A stretch of 43,423 nucleotides of DNA from contig JAIULY010000004.1 of assembly GCA_022565875.1 (NCBI GenBank), positions 1 through 43,423 on the forward strand, written 5' to 3'. Positions within the stretch are counted from its first letter, which is position 1. Each line of letters opens with the position of its first letter. The notes under the pieces were generated by a model. It was not told where the DNA came from. It saw only the letters and a list, made by a program, of their open reading frames with translations, and did no database searches. This document shows positions 18,727 through 28,700 of this stretch, piece after piece. Source of the stretch: Schleiferiaceae bacterium (GTDB lineage Bacteria > Bacteroidota > Bacteroidia > Flavobacteriales > Schleiferiaceae). A program made the translations under genes and the position numbers.

Positions 18727-18734
18727 CAAAGGTA
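18727..18734 (-). promoter_or_regulatory. -7 box (TACCTTTG) placed for a leaderless mRNA
   Basis: Exact TAnnTTTG match on the minus strand with 4 nt between the box and the ATG at 18722, the same geometry as rsmA. It overlaps the space just past the dinB stop codon. Confidence 0.6.
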
Positions 18735-18755
18735 GTAGCTGGTTCCGTTTAGGAT

Positions 18756-19850
18756 TTAAAAATCTAATGTAAGTTGTATTCCCTCTTTTGGAAATTCAGG
18801 AAGCTCTCGTTGGAGGTTAGACAGAGTGAGTCCAATCAGTCGAATATTTTTATCCACAGGAGACTGCTGGAGTAAATCACAAGCTTTTGACCATAAAACA
18901 TCAGCATCAAGCACGGCATTTTCAAAAGAAAAAGAGCGCGTTTGGATGGTAAAAGTACTGTCTTTCAATTTTAGTGCAATCGTTTTTCCAGGAATATTCT
19001 GACGCTCAAATCGCGCCAACCATATTTTAAAAACATCATTTAACCCCTCAAGTAATTGGTTGTCGTCCGTTAAATCAGCATCAAAAGTGCGTTCAGCTCC
19101 AATAGATTTTCTCAAGCGATGCGGTTGAACTTGAGCATGTTGAACACCGCGTACAATATCAAAATATAATTTACCAGACTTACCGAAATTTCGAATTAAA
19201 TCTTGGAGCGCCCATTTTTTTAAATCCGCACCAGTAAAAATACCAAGTTCATGCATCGTATTGGCTGTCACCTGCCCCACCCCAAAAAATTTGCGGACAG
19301 GTAACGCTTCTAAAAATGGGATAACATTTTCGGGGAGGATCGTTTTTTGCCCATTCGGTTTATTAATATCCGAAGCCACTTTAGCCAAAAACTTATTGAT
19401 GCTAATGCCTGCAGAAGCCGTGAGGCCAGTAGTTTCAAAAATTTCTTGCCGAATAACTTTGGCGATTTTACTAGCCGTTGCATATCCACGTTTATTTTCT
19501 GTGACATCAAGAAACGCTTCATCGAGGGACAGCGGTTCGACAAGATCCGTGAAAGAGTAAAAAACTTCGTGAATTTGATCGGAGACTTCTTTGTACTTTT
19601 CAAAATTCGGTTTCACAAAAACAAGATTTGGGCATTTTTTAATAGCTATTTTAGAGGCCATTGCACTCCGAACGCCAAAAGCTCTAGCCTCATAGGAAGC
19701 AGCAGCCACCACCCCCCTATCCTTACTGCCCCCAACAGCAACAGGTCTTCCACGTAATTCAGGATTATCACGTTGTTCAACAGAAGCGTAGAAAGCATCC
19801 ATATCTACATGGATAATTTTACGAATAAACTTTTCATCAATGCTGTCCAT
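18756..19850 (-). CDS. dinB: DNA polymerase IV (Y-family translesion polymerase)
   Basis: Error-prone Y-family polymerase that extends past lesions and stalled forks. The 364-aa protein has the catalytic acidic residues D16 (HVDMDAFYASVE) and D110-E111 (PLSLDEAFLD), a helix-hairpin-helix region (VRKFFGVGQVTANTMHELGI), and the little-finger domain (SIGAERTFDADL). It ends in QLTLDF, a good match to a beta-clamp binding motif. A -7 box lies 17 nt upstream. No SOS (LexA) box was recognised, but I do not know the consensus for this organism. Confidence 0.95.
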   Translation of the reverse strand: MDSIDEKFIRKIIHVDMDAFYASVEQRDNPELRGRPVAVGGSKDRGVVAAASYEARAFGVRSAMASKIAIKKCPNLVFVKPNFEKYKEVSDQIHEVFYSFTDLVEPLSLDEAFLDVTENKRGYATASKIAKVIRQEIFETTGLTASAGISINKFLAKVASDINKPNGQKTILPENVIPFLEALPVRKFFGVGQVTANTMHELGIFTGADLKKWALQDLIRNFGKSGKLYFDIVRGVQHAQVQPHRLRKSIGAERTFDADLTDDNQLLEGLNDVFKIWLARFERQNIPGKTIALKLKDSTFTIQTRSFSFENAVLDADVLWSKACDLLQQSPVDKNIRLIGLTLSNLQRELPEFPKEGIQLTLDF

Positions 19851-19867
19851 TGTTTTTTTGAATGAGC

Positions 19868-19875
19868 CAAAGTTA
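19868..19875 (-). promoter_or_regulatory. -7 box (TAACTTTG) for dinB
   Basis: Exact TAnnTTTG match on the minus strand, 17 nt before the dinB ATG. Confidence 0.55.
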
Positions 19876-20074
19876 TTAGAAAATATAAAGTCTCCTAAAA
19901 ATTAACAAAGGAAAAAATACTATTCCTTTTTGCAGGAAAATTGGGTTGAGTGCAAGCTATTAACGTTGATTAAATAAGGAAAGGGGATGTTGGCAGTATC
20001 TGCATACCTACATTAGCCAATTGAACACGTACAGAATCAAGCTCCTTTTTCTCAAAAAAACACCCTGGAACACC

Positions 20075-20350
20075 TTATCAGCATTTCTCCAGCAATGTAA
20101 GAACGAGGAGCGTGGAACGCAGAAAAACAAGTTATCAGCTTATTCCATCAATGTAAGGGATTTGAGAATATGCTGATATTATTCACCGAATTCTTAAACA
20201 CATACGAATCAATGCAGGTAATTCAAAAAAAAAAGCGGGAACGCATTATCAGCATATCTCCATCAATGTAAGAACAAGGAGCGTGAAACACAGAAAAACA
20301 AGTTATCAGCTTATTCCATCAATGTAAGGGATTTGGGAATATGCTGATAA
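20075..20350. repeat. Hairpin repeat cluster 2 (two ~105-bp copies 171 bp apart)
   Basis: Two copies, 20075-20178 and 20246-20350, begin with TTATCAGCATWTCTCC and end with ATATGCTGATA(A); they start 171 bp apart. Each contains a second internal arm TTATCAGCTTATTCC, which pairs with the terminal GGAATATGCTGATAA across a loop containing ATCAATGTAAGGG, giving a stem of about 15 bp with one mismatch (in copy 2 about 20302-20350). The arms and TGTAAG core match clusters 1 and 3. The cluster lies between the cysN terminator and the dinB promoter in a 619-bp gap that holds no gene. Confidence 0.88.
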
Positions 20351-20413
20351 TAAAACCTCATGACAACAACAAGCCTAAAACCTTTGCCTTTCTTTCCAAA
20401 CCTCCTCAAAAAA

Positions 20414-20448
20414 AAAGAGCCAAACAACAAATCGCTGTTTAACTCTTT
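20414..20448 (-). terminator. Intrinsic terminator of the sulfate operon
   Basis: AAAGAG (20414-20419) pairs with CTCTTT (20443-20448), with an inner AAACA/TGTTT pairing. On the minus strand it leads into a run of nine T. It lies 22 nt after the cysN stop codon. Confidence 0.8.
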
Positions 20449-20469
20449 CGTCTTTCAAGAAAACTTTAA

Positions 20470-21735
20470 TTAAATAATCATTCCAGCAGCTACAGTTTCA
20501 TTTGTGCCTTCATCCACTAAAATCAAAGAACCCGTATGTCTGTTTTTATTATAAGCATCTGCCATAATGGGCTTGGTAGAACGGATCTGCACCCTAGCGA
20601 TGTCATTCATCTGCAAAGTTTTGTCATCCTCTATCCGATGTAAACTATTGACATCCACCTTGTACTGCACATTTGTAATCATGGCTTTGGACTCGTTTGT
20701 GGTGTGTCGCAAAATATATTTCGCTCGTGGTCGCGGAGGGTTGTTGTGCATCCAGCTTAGCATCACATCCAAGTCTTGTGTTACTCTTGCTTGGTTATTC
20801 ACTCTGCAAATCATATCCCCCCTGCCGGCATCTACATCGTCTTCTAACTCGATGGTTACGCTCATTGGAGCAAAAGCTTCTTTTACTTTTTTATCAAAAT
20901 CGTGTATCGCAGAAATCTTTGAGGTTAAACCACTTGGCAACAACACCACCTCATCACCTGGCTTAAAAACACCACCCGCAATTCTTCCCGCGTAGCCTCT
21001 AAAATCATGGTATTGGTCGCTGTGCGGACGTATAACAGTTTGAATGGGAAAGCGACAGTCAATATGGTTTTCATCACTGCCAATGTGAGTGGTTTCTAGA
21101 GTGTGCAATAAAGTACCTCCGTTAAACCATTTCATATGTTCACTCTTGTTTACCACATTATCACCCTTCAGTGCGCTGATAGGTATAAACTGTATGTCGC
21201 TAACATTTAGTTTGGCTGAAAAAGCTTTAAACTCCTTGACGATACTATTAAATACGTTTTCATCATAATCCACCAAATCCATTTTATTAACGCAGATTAC
21301 CAAATGTGGAATTTGCAACAAGGAAGCTATAAATGCATGGCGCCGCGTTTGCTCTATCATACCGTTTCTGGCATCAATCAACACCAAAGCTAAGTTGGCT
21401 GTTGAAGCACCTGTTACCATATTTCGGGTATATTGTATGTGCCCCGGTGTATCTGCTATGATAAACTTACGCTTGGGCGTCGCAAAATATCTATAGGCCA
21501 CGTCGATGGTAATCCCTTGTTCGCGCTCATCTTTTAAGCCGTCTGTAAACAGGCTTAAGTCTACGTGATCCAGACCTTTTTTGGTGCTTGAAGCCTCCAC
21601 AGCCTCCAGTTGGTCTTCAAAAATTGATTTGGAGTCATACAGTAATCGGCCAATTAATGTACTTTTTCCATCGTCTACGCTACCGGCTGTGGTAAAGCGC
21701 AACAACTCCATTTCTTCGTATGCAATTTTGTCCAT
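20470..21735 (-). CDS. cysN: CysN, sulfate adenylyltransferase large (GTPase) subunit
   Basis: GTPase subunit of ATP sulfurylase: GTP hydrolysis drives CysD to form adenosine 5'-phosphosulfate (APS). It is an EF-Tu-like GTPase of 421 aa with P-loop GSVDDGKST (18-26), DTPGH and NKMD motifs, followed by two beta-barrel domains. It lacks a fused CysC domain, consistent with the separate cysC gene upstream. It is the last gene of the permease-cysC-cysD-cysN operon and starts 58 nt after cysD. Confidence 0.96.
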   Translation of the reverse strand: MDKIAYEEMELLRFTTAGSVDDGKSTLIGRLLYDSKSIFEDQLEAVEASSTKKGLDHVDLSLFTDGLKDEREQGITIDVAYRYFATPKRKFIIADTPGHIQYTRNMVTGASTANLALVLIDARNGMIEQTRRHAFIASLLQIPHLVICVNKMDLVDYDENVFNSIVKEFKAFSAKLNVSDIQFIPISALKGDNVVNKSEHMKWFNGGTLLHTLETTHIGSDENHIDCRFPIQTVIRPHSDQYHDFRGYAGRIAGGVFKPGDEVVLLPSGLTSKISAIHDFDKKVKEAFAPMSVTIELEDDVDAGRGDMICRVNNQARVTQDLDVMLSWMHNNPPRPRAKYILRHTTNESKAMITNVQYKVDVNSLHRIEDDKTLQMNDIARVQIRSTKPIMADAYNKNRHTGSLILVDEGTNETVAAGMII

Positions 21736-21793
21736 GATTGTTTTCTTTATCCTTTATCTAAGGTTTGTTTTATAATGCATTAGCAACTGCTAT

Positions 21794-22696
21794 TTAGAAG
21801 TAGCCTTCTTTCTTGCGGTCTTCCATTGCCGTCTCGGAGCGTTTGTCATCTTCGCGATTTCCTCGCTCTGTTTGACGACTGGCGGCCACTTCTTCAACTA
21901 TTTTTTCCAATGTATCGGCATCAGAATCGATACCACCTGTAATGGTAATATCTCCTAAAGTTCTAAAGCGAATCTTGCGATTCTCTGCTATCTCATTGTC
22001 TCGTAATGTGATGTAATCTGAGACAGGAAGCCAAGTATTACTGCGACGAATTACATCGCGTTGATGGGCGAAGTACAGGGAAGGAATGGCAATATTTTCA
22101 TGTAAAATATACATCCAAATGTCCATTTCTGTCCAGTTGCTAATGGGAAACACGCGAAAGTGTTCACCCGGACGCTTTTTGCCATTGAACAAGTTCCATA
22201 ATTCCGGACGTTGATTCTTGGGATCCCATTGACCGAAGTCATCTCTATGTGAAAAAAAGCGTTCTTTTGCGCGTGCTTTTTCTTCGTCTCTCCTCGCGCC
22301 ACCCATACAGGCATCGAATTGATGTTCTTCTATGGTATCTAATAAGGTGGTGGTTTGCAATGCATTCCGACTAGCATTTTTACCCGTCTCCTCTACTACT
22401 CTTCCTTCGTTAATTGTTTGCTGAACACTACCTACTATTAATCGCACACCCAACTCCTTTACAAGTTCATCTCGGAATGCAATGGTTTCTGGAAAGTTGT
22501 GCCCCGTATCAATATGTACCAATGGAAAAGGGATTTTCGCTGGCCAAAATGCTTTTTTTGCCAAATGTGTGATAACAATACTGTCTTTTCCTCCAGAAAA
22601 TAGGATGGCAGGATTTTGAAACTGTGCAACAACTTCGCGCAATACAAAGATGGATTCAGACTCCAGTTCCTTCAAGTGATTGAGGTGATAACTCAT
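21794..22696 (-). CDS. cysD: CysD, sulfate adenylyltransferase small (catalytic) subunit
   Basis: Catalytic subunit that joins sulfate to the AMP moiety of ATP, forming APS. It is a PAPS-reductase-like, PP-loop fold protein of 300 aa with the nucleotide motif FSGGKDSIV (33-41) and the conserved [15 protein letters not shown] and [10 protein letters not shown] segments. Its ATG overlaps the cysC stop by 4 nt (ATGA, 22693-22696). Together with CysN it forms the heteromeric ATP sulfurylase. Confidence 0.96.
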   Translation of the reverse strand: MSYHLNHLKELESESIFVLREVVAQFQNPAILFSGGKDSIVITHLAKKAFWPAKIPFPLVHIDTGHNFPETIAFRDELVKELGVRLIVGSVQQTINEGRVVEETGKNASRNALQTTTLLDTIEEHQFDACMGGARRDEEKARAKERFFSHRDDFGQWDPKNQRPELWNLFNGKKRPGEHFRVFPISNWTEMDIWMYILHENIAIPSLYFAHQRDVIRRSNTWLPVSDYITLRDNEIAENRKIRFRTLGDITITGGIDSDADTLEKIVEEVAASRQTERGNREDDKRSETAMEDRKKEGYF

Positions 22697-23304
22697 AGTT
22701 TTTGATTTAAAAGCGGTTTTATTTTATTTAATAATTGGTTGAGACATTCCTCTTGAGAACTCTCATTTGTTTTCACAACCAAATCTGGGTGCTGGGGCGC
22801 TTCGAAAGGCGAAGAAATACCTGTAAATGATGAAATTTCACCTGCTCTAGCTTTTTGGTACAATCCTTTTACGTCGCGTTGTTCACAAACTTCTAAAGGA
22901 CAATCTACAAATACTTCTAGAAATCGCTGCGAACCTACTCTAGAGCGCACCATATCCCGGTCTGATTGAAATGGAGAAATGAATGCCGATAGCACAACCA
23001 ATCCAGCATCAGCCATCAAGTTGGCGACTTCCCCAATACGACGAATATTTTCCACTCTACTCACATCGCTGAAGTCTAAATCGCTATTGAGACCTTTGCG
23101 GACGTTGTCTCCATCTAATATATAGGTGAGAATGCCGCTCGCATGCAATTGTTGTTCTAGTAAATTGGCTAAAGTACTTTTTCCTGAACCCGACAAACCT
23201 GTAAACCAAACCACTAATGGCTCATGCCCGAGCAACTGCGATCGATTCTCTGTTCCAATGGTGTGGTTGTGGGGTATGATATGGAGTTTTTCTTTCATAA
23301 GCAT
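22693..23304 (-). CDS. cysC: CysC, adenylylsulfate (APS) kinase
   Basis: Phosphorylates APS to PAPS. The P-loop is GLSGSGKST (36-44), followed by the APS-kinase signatures [10 protein letters not shown] and [21 protein letters not shown]. The length of 203 aa is normal for a stand-alone enzyme. Two start codons are close (23304 and 23298); the first abuts the permease stop codon directly. The gene shows that this organism makes PAPS, either for reduction or as a sulfate donor for sulfotransferases. No PAPS reductase gene lies in the window. Confidence 0.95.
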   Translation of the reverse strand: MLMKEKLHIIPHNHTIGTENRSQLLGHEPLVVWFTGLSGSGKSTLANLLEQQLHASGILTYILDGDNVRKGLNSDLDFSDVSRVENIRRIGEVANLMADAGLVVLSAFISPFQSDRDMVRSRVGSQRFLEVFVDCPLEVCEQRDVKGLYQKARAGEISSFTGISSPFEAPQHPDLVVKTNESSQEECLNQLLNKIKPLLNQKL

Positions 23305-25068
23305 TTAGAAATAAATGAGTTTTAAACTTACAAGGCAAACAAGGGAATACAAAATAGTTAGGGGAAAACCGAGTTTCAAAAAGTCCTTGTTCGCATAGCC
23401 ACCCGGACCGTAAACCATTAGGTTGGTTTGATAGGCAACGGGGGTTAAGAATGCGCAGGATGCGCCAAAGGCAATGGCAAGCATATAAGGGGTCAACGCC
23501 AAATCGAAAGGGGTAATGATAGCAATGGCAATGGGAAATGCAATGGAAACAGCCGCTACGTTACTAACAAATGATGTTAAAATTAGCGTTAATCCATAGA
23601 GTACCACCAATAAAAGAAAAGGTGGCCATGTAGCTGTAACCGACAAAGAATCGCCTAAAAGCCAAGCCACAGTATTATTTTGTAATAATGCTGAACCCAA
23701 CACAATACTCGATACTAAAATAACGAATAAATCGGGACTAAATTCCCGCTTTATTTTATTTAAGGACGTAAGTCCGAAGGCTATACCTAACCCTAAAATA
23801 GTAACTAACGAAGTGAAAAATGACCACCAATCAGCTCCTACACCAATAAGAGCAAAAGCGCTAAGTGAGAAGAACAAGACTTTAATGCCCTTTGGCTGAT
23901 TTTCAATACGATTGATAGTAGATACAGAGTACAAATTTTTGTCATTTACAATTTTGTTGTAAAACCCCGGGCCTGCGCTTAGCAATAACAAATCTCCAGG
24001 CTCAAGCACTGTCCCGCCAATTTTACCACCCAATCGATTGCCATTTCTATGGATGGCAATAATGGCGGCGTCATACCGCTCTCGGAAGTTTGACTCTCGG
24101 ACCATTTTTCCGTAAAGATTAGAATGAGCAGGAATTAAAGCTTCTACAATGTCCAGGTCGTTACCCAATTGAAACTTTTTTGTTTTAGGAAGGGTAAGTC
24201 CATTGGCTTCTTTTACCAAATCAATCACCTCCTCCGAAGGCCCCACAAAATAAAGTAAATCACCACCCTGAATGAAATCCCTAGGTTGAACAGGATTGAT
24301 GAGCTTACCTGATCGGTAAATTTCTATGAGGAAAATACCTCCCAGATTTCGTAAACCTGCCTCCTCAACTGTTTTACCTACGAACTTAGAATTATCTTCC
24401 ACCAAAATCTCAACAACATATTCCCGGGCCTCATTTTTAAACAATTCAGCAGGGTCAAGCCGCGGGACAAGTAAATTCGGGGCAAAAAAACTAAGATACA
24501 CCACCCCCACAACGGTAATCAACAGTCCGATTAAAAAGAAGTCTAATGTAGACAATATTGGCAAGTGACTCTCAAGTAGAAGACCATTGAGTACCAAATT
24601 CGTAGACGTACCGATAAGTGTAATGGTGCCGCCAACTGTTGCTGCAAAGGCCATAGGCATCAGCAATGCAGAAACTGACGTGTTATTCCGTTTGCCCCAA
24701 GTGTGTAAGTATGGAATTAATAGGGCGACAATGGGTGTGTTATTAATAACAGATGACAACAAAGCTGCAAAACTATTGACTCCAAATAAAAATGCTCTTG
24801 GAGTTTTCAAACGGCCGAATAACAACTGAAACAGACCGAGAACATCAAAGTTTTGGCGCAGCACCGAGGTTATAAAAATGAGTAAAAAAATAGTAGCTAT
24901 CGCTGAATTGCTCATAGCTGAAAGCAATTGCTGTGAAGAAATTACACCAAACAATAAAAGCACTAAAACAGCCCCTCCAAAGAGGTAAACTGGATTTACT
25001 TTTTTAAAAAATAAACCGACAACAACCCCTAAGAGTACTGAGCTCAAGATAATTTGGTGTGCGTCCAA
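23305..25068 (-). CDS. SLC13/DASS-like permease with RCK_C (TrkA-C) domains, probable sulfate importer
   Basis: A 587-aa membrane protein with an N-terminal transporter half (about 1-195, containing SSVINNTPIVALLIPYL and TLIGTSTNLVLNG, the SLC13-type N-P/T and TNL motifs), two tandem TrkA-C/RCK_C domains in the cytosolic loop (about 205-385, each ending in a GD-L-LYFVGP or GDLLLLSAGP element), and a second transporter half to the C-terminus. This is the architecture of bacterial SLC13-type sulfate permeases. Its place as the first gene before cysC-cysD-cysN supports sulfate as the substrate (inference). A -7 box lies 20 nt upstream. Confidence 0.87.
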   Translation of the reverse strand: MDAHQIILSSVLLGVVVGLFFKKVNPVYLFGGAVLVLLLFGVISSQQLLSAMSNSAIATIFLLIFITSVLRQNFDVLGLFQLLFGRLKTPRAFLFGVNSFAALLSSVINNTPIVALLIPYLHTWGKRNNTSVSALLMPMAFAATVGGTITLIGTSTNLVLNGLLLESHLPILSTLDFFLIGLLITVVGVVYLSFFAPNLLVPRLDPAELFKNEAREYVVEILVEDNSKFVGKTVEEAGLRNLGGIFLIEIYRSGKLINPVQPRDFIQGGDLLYFVGPSEEVIDLVKEANGLTLPKTKKFQLGNDLDIVEALIPAHSNLYGKMVRESNFRERYDAAIIAIHRNGNRLGGKIGGTVLEPGDLLLLSAGPGFYNKIVNDKNLYSVSTINRIENQPKGIKVLFFSLSAFALIGVGADWWSFFTSLVTILGLGIAFGLTSLNKIKREFSPDLFVILVSSIVLGSALLQNNTVAWLLGDSLSVTATWPPFLLLVVLYGLTLILTSFVSNVAAVSIAFPIAIAIITPFDLALTPYMLAIAFGASCAFLTPVAYQTNLMVYGPGGYANKDFLKLGFPLTILYSLVCLVSLKLIYF

Positions 25069-25088
25069 AAGCGAATTTAATTTGGCTG

Positions 25089-25096
25089 CAAATGTA
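25089..25096 (-). promoter_or_regulatory. -7 box (TACATTTG) for the sulfate operon
   Basis: Exact TAnnTTTG match on the minus strand, 20 nt before the permease ATG. No cysteine- or sulfate-responsive operator was recognised. Confidence 0.6.
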
Positions 25097-25764
25097 TAGT
25101 AATTTTATAAACCCTATCGATTTAGTAGATATTTATTTTCCCTAACACAAAAGACTATTTTGCTTTTACTTGTATTCGGAAATACACCGAGGTGCGACTG
25201 TTCCGAAAAGGATGATTTCAATCAAAATCAACGAGGAGGGAACTATTGGACTGAAGCTAACTAATTGTTAGTGAAAATTCAAAAATCCTCCAACAAGTTA
25301 GCATTTGGCAAAAAGGACTTTTTGAGGGGCTCTCAGAGTTAAATACCATATATAGAAGGACTTGAAGTCCACCCTAATCAAATAACACTTTACCATTCTG
25401 ACATTTGTAGGAAGTCTTATGACAACCAATTGGGATGAAAAACTGTGATCAACCATTAGAGGTCACCTATTGCAAAACTCTTCTTTATCGTTAAAAGATA
25501 TAGTTTCCCGAAGCAACGTGTTGGCATTTGAATGGGAAACTGTTTATTAGTGGGGTTTACAAAAACTTGCCAATTTCCGGTACAAGCACAAAAATCAGAT
25601 AGCCCGATTCATCGTGTAAAAACAAACTATTTAGCACAGGTCCTAATGAAAATTACTTGAATATAATTACCAATGTTAGAGTTAAATTTAGAGGTCAATG
25701 GACATTAAAGACTGAAATATTTAAAAAAATGACACACATCATTAGATTGAGCCATATAGAAGTA
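25097..25764. other. Gene-free region between divergent permease and CheB-CheR kinase genes
   Basis: About 670 bp of AT-rich sequence between divergently transcribed genes. It holds diverged element A (25203-25330). The remainder has frequent stops in all frames; I see no RNA gene, riboswitch or terminator in it. Confidence 0.6.
25203..25330 (+). repeat. Diverged dispersed element, copy A
   Basis: About 130 bp that aligns by eye with 34507-34644. Shared blocks, in the same order and orientation, are GAAAAG-AT-ATTTCA-TCAAAATC-ACG-GG, then ATTCAAAAATC, then ACAAG, and finally a TTTGGCA-AAAGG-ACTTTT-GA-GGGGC stretch. It lies about 135 bp upstream of the sulfate permease ATG. It has no sustained reading frame in either copy that I would call a gene. 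It may be a decayed mobile element or a conserved upstream sequence. Confidence 0.6.
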
Positions 25765-25772
25765 TATTTTTG
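25765..25772 (+). promoter_or_regulatory. -7 box (TATTTTTG) for the CheB-CheR kinase
   Basis: Exact TAnnTTTG match on the plus strand, 23 nt before ATG 25796, with TTG at 25747-25749 as a possible -33 element (15-nt spacing, a little short). It decides the start: an upstream TTG start at 25775 would fall at or before the predicted transcription start. AAAGGAAG at 25781-25788 is a purine-rich ribosome-binding candidate. Confidence 0.6.
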
Positions 25773-25795
25773 CCTTGAGAAAAGGAAGTTCGAAA

Positions 25796-28700
25796 ATGAA
25801 CAAAGAGGGAAAATTAAGTACCAATCAAAAAATAAATTTGATTGCTATTGGCGCTTCTGCTGGAGGTTTAGAAGCATTACAAGAGTTTTTATTCAATCTA
25901 ATTGATTTGCCCAACACGGCTATAATCATTGCGCAGCATTTGAGTCCAACTCATAAAAGTTTATTGGTTCAATTACTGAGTAAACAAACGTCATTAAAGG
26001 TTTTTGAGGCCACCACAGAAACCTTTTTGGCACCAAACTCTGTATACATTACCCCGCCTGACAAAGAAGTTACGGTGAGAAATAATTGCATTTACCTGGG
26101 AAAACCCTCATCCTCTATTGGACCAAAACCTAGTGTTGATGTATTATTTCAGTCTTTATCGAATATTACTACACAAAATGTGGTAGCGATTGTGCTATCC
26201 GGCACCGGAAGTGATGGAGCTAAGGGTGTCTCCGTCTTAAAAAACAATAATTTTTTCAAAATAGCACAGGACCCAAAAAGCGCAAAGTACGATGGCATGC
26301 CAAATGCTGCCATACAGACAGGTCATATCGACGCTGTGCTTTCACCAAAAAACATGAGCCAAGAAATTCTTAAATTCTTTTTGAGGCCTAAATTTCACGA
26401 AAAGCAAGAGAACAAAGACACTTTCGAGGATACTTTCTTGCAAATCCTTGATATCCTTGGCAAAAATACCGGTGCTGATTTCTCAAATTACAAACCTCCT
26501 ACGCTGTTACGACGTTTGGAAAAACGCATGCAGAATTTAGGGATCACCACCATTGATACATATCTCAGGCTGCTGAAAACTACCCCAACTGAAGCATTGG
26601 AACTCTACCAAATGATGTTAATCGGGGTGACGCAATTTTTTCGTGATAAAGAATCTTTTGATGCCTTAGGCAGATATTTGAAAAATCTCATTAAATCAAA
26701 AAAGGACAACGAAACCATACGTATTTGGGTACCTGCGTGCTCAACTGGAGAAGAAGCTTACTCACTAGCAATGCTACTATGTACTTTTATGGGAAGCAAT
26801 CCCAAAAAACTCAAAGTACAAATTTTTGCCACCGACATTGACGAACGAGCCATTGAAGCCGCACGAAAAGCACAGTACCCTGCCTCACATTTGGAATTTT
26901 TGCCAAGAGAATTTACGGAAAACTTTTTTATTAAAAAAGGTAAGACCTTTGAAGTAATAAAAAGCATTCGTTCTTTAATTCTATTTTCTAAGCATGACGT
27001 CATTCAGAATCCACCTTTTCTAAGGTTAGACTTAGTTTCTTGTCGAAATTTACTTATTTACTTCAATGCAGCATTGCAGCAACAACTACTACCGCTATTT
27101 CATTATGCATTAGATAATGATGGTTTGTTATTTCTGGGGAAATCTGAAACGATAGGACATTTCACAGATTTGTTTACTACTATCGATGCGAAACATAAAA
27201 TTTTTAAACGAAATAAAGGAGGCGCTATTCATGCTGTGAAGTTTTCAAATTTTCGTGCCCAGCTTATCTCAACTAATAAAATGCCAAGAGAGACTCCAAA
27301 ACATAAAGCTACGCTCCCCGAACGTATTAAAGAAACTCTTTTCAACACCTATGAGCATCCTTACGTCATTATCAACCGCGACGCTGATATTGTAGAAGTT
27401 TTTGGAGATGTTAGATTATTCATGAGCCTCGTAAGTGGATCCATTCAAGTAAATTTAATAAAAATGGTGAATCATGAACTTCAAATAGAATTGAGGGGAT
27501 TACTCACCAAACTTTTCAAAGCCCATGAAATTCAGCGCAGCCCTATCAAAAAGTTTAATTTGTACGGGAGTGAGTATTATGTTAGAATAACCGCAAAGCC
27601 ACTTATTTATAAAGAGGAAAGTTCAGATTTATTTATGGTTATTTTTGAGCAGCTCGATATTGATTCCTTCATACAAAAAGGTTCAAAAAGCGATCATACT
27701 TTGTCTCAATCTACACATATAGAAGCGTTAGAACTAGAGCTCAGCACGACAAAAGAACATTTACAAACTTACATTGAAGAGATTGAGACGACCAACGAGG
27801 AATTGCAATCTTTAAATGAAGAATTACAGAGCACCAATGAAGAGTTACAGAGCAGCACTGAGGAGTTAGAAACCACAAACGAGGAATTACAGAGTACCAA
27901 CGAAGAAATTCAAATTACCTATGCAGAGTTAAAATCTGTTTATGACACTCTTTATGAAAAGGATCTTGTACTTCAAGAAACTGAAGCTAATTCGAAGGCA
28001 CTTTTAAACAATAATCTTCAAGCTTTTATTTTAATCGATGACACCTATAAAATTTTACAATATAACAATAAAGCTATTGGTCTTTTAAAAACCTTATGTG
28101 GAAAAGAGCCTCAGATTCAAACCTCGCTAATCGATTATTTACCGAGCAATGATATTGAGTTGTTTCTAAATCATTTCAAAGAGGCGTTCACCAACTCTAA
28201 AAAAGAAATGACCTTTGAGCATCAGGTAAGAAACAACACTTCAAAAACCCTTTGGTTGCGTATTGCCATCACTCCAATAATAGGCAAATCAAAAGGTAAT
28301 CCGAGCCGGATAACTATTGGCCTCTTGGACATTACAAAGGTTAAAAACACAGAAATTGAGATACTTAACAGCAAGAAGCGACTTGAAAACTTACTTAATT
28401 CACAAACGCATTATGTATTACAAATAGATTTAGAGGGCAATCATATTTATTGGAATCATATTTTTGAAAGAGACTATGGTTGGCTATATCAGAATATTGC
28501 TGGCAGTAGTGTGCTTCAATCTATTTGTGACCACGACCTCGAGAAAGCAAAAAAAGCTCTTGAGATTTGTTTAAATAATCCTGATGTTCCTTACACCATT
28601 GAGCTTGACAAGCCGAGTAAATCAGGGGGGCTCCGAACAACGTTATGGGATTGGACATGTGTGACAGATGAAAACGGGAATCCATATGAGATTCAGTGTA

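Noticed and set aside
20075-20350. CRISPR array
   Set aside because: Copies are few, repeats are imperfect, the 'spacers' are themselves repeated, and no cas gene is present. The same holds for the other two clusters.
25775-25795. TTG start for the CheB-CheR kinase, seven codons upstream of ATG 25796
   Set aside because: It falls at or before the transcription start predicted from the -7 box at 25765-25772; the ATG has a purine-rich upstream sequence at a proper distance.
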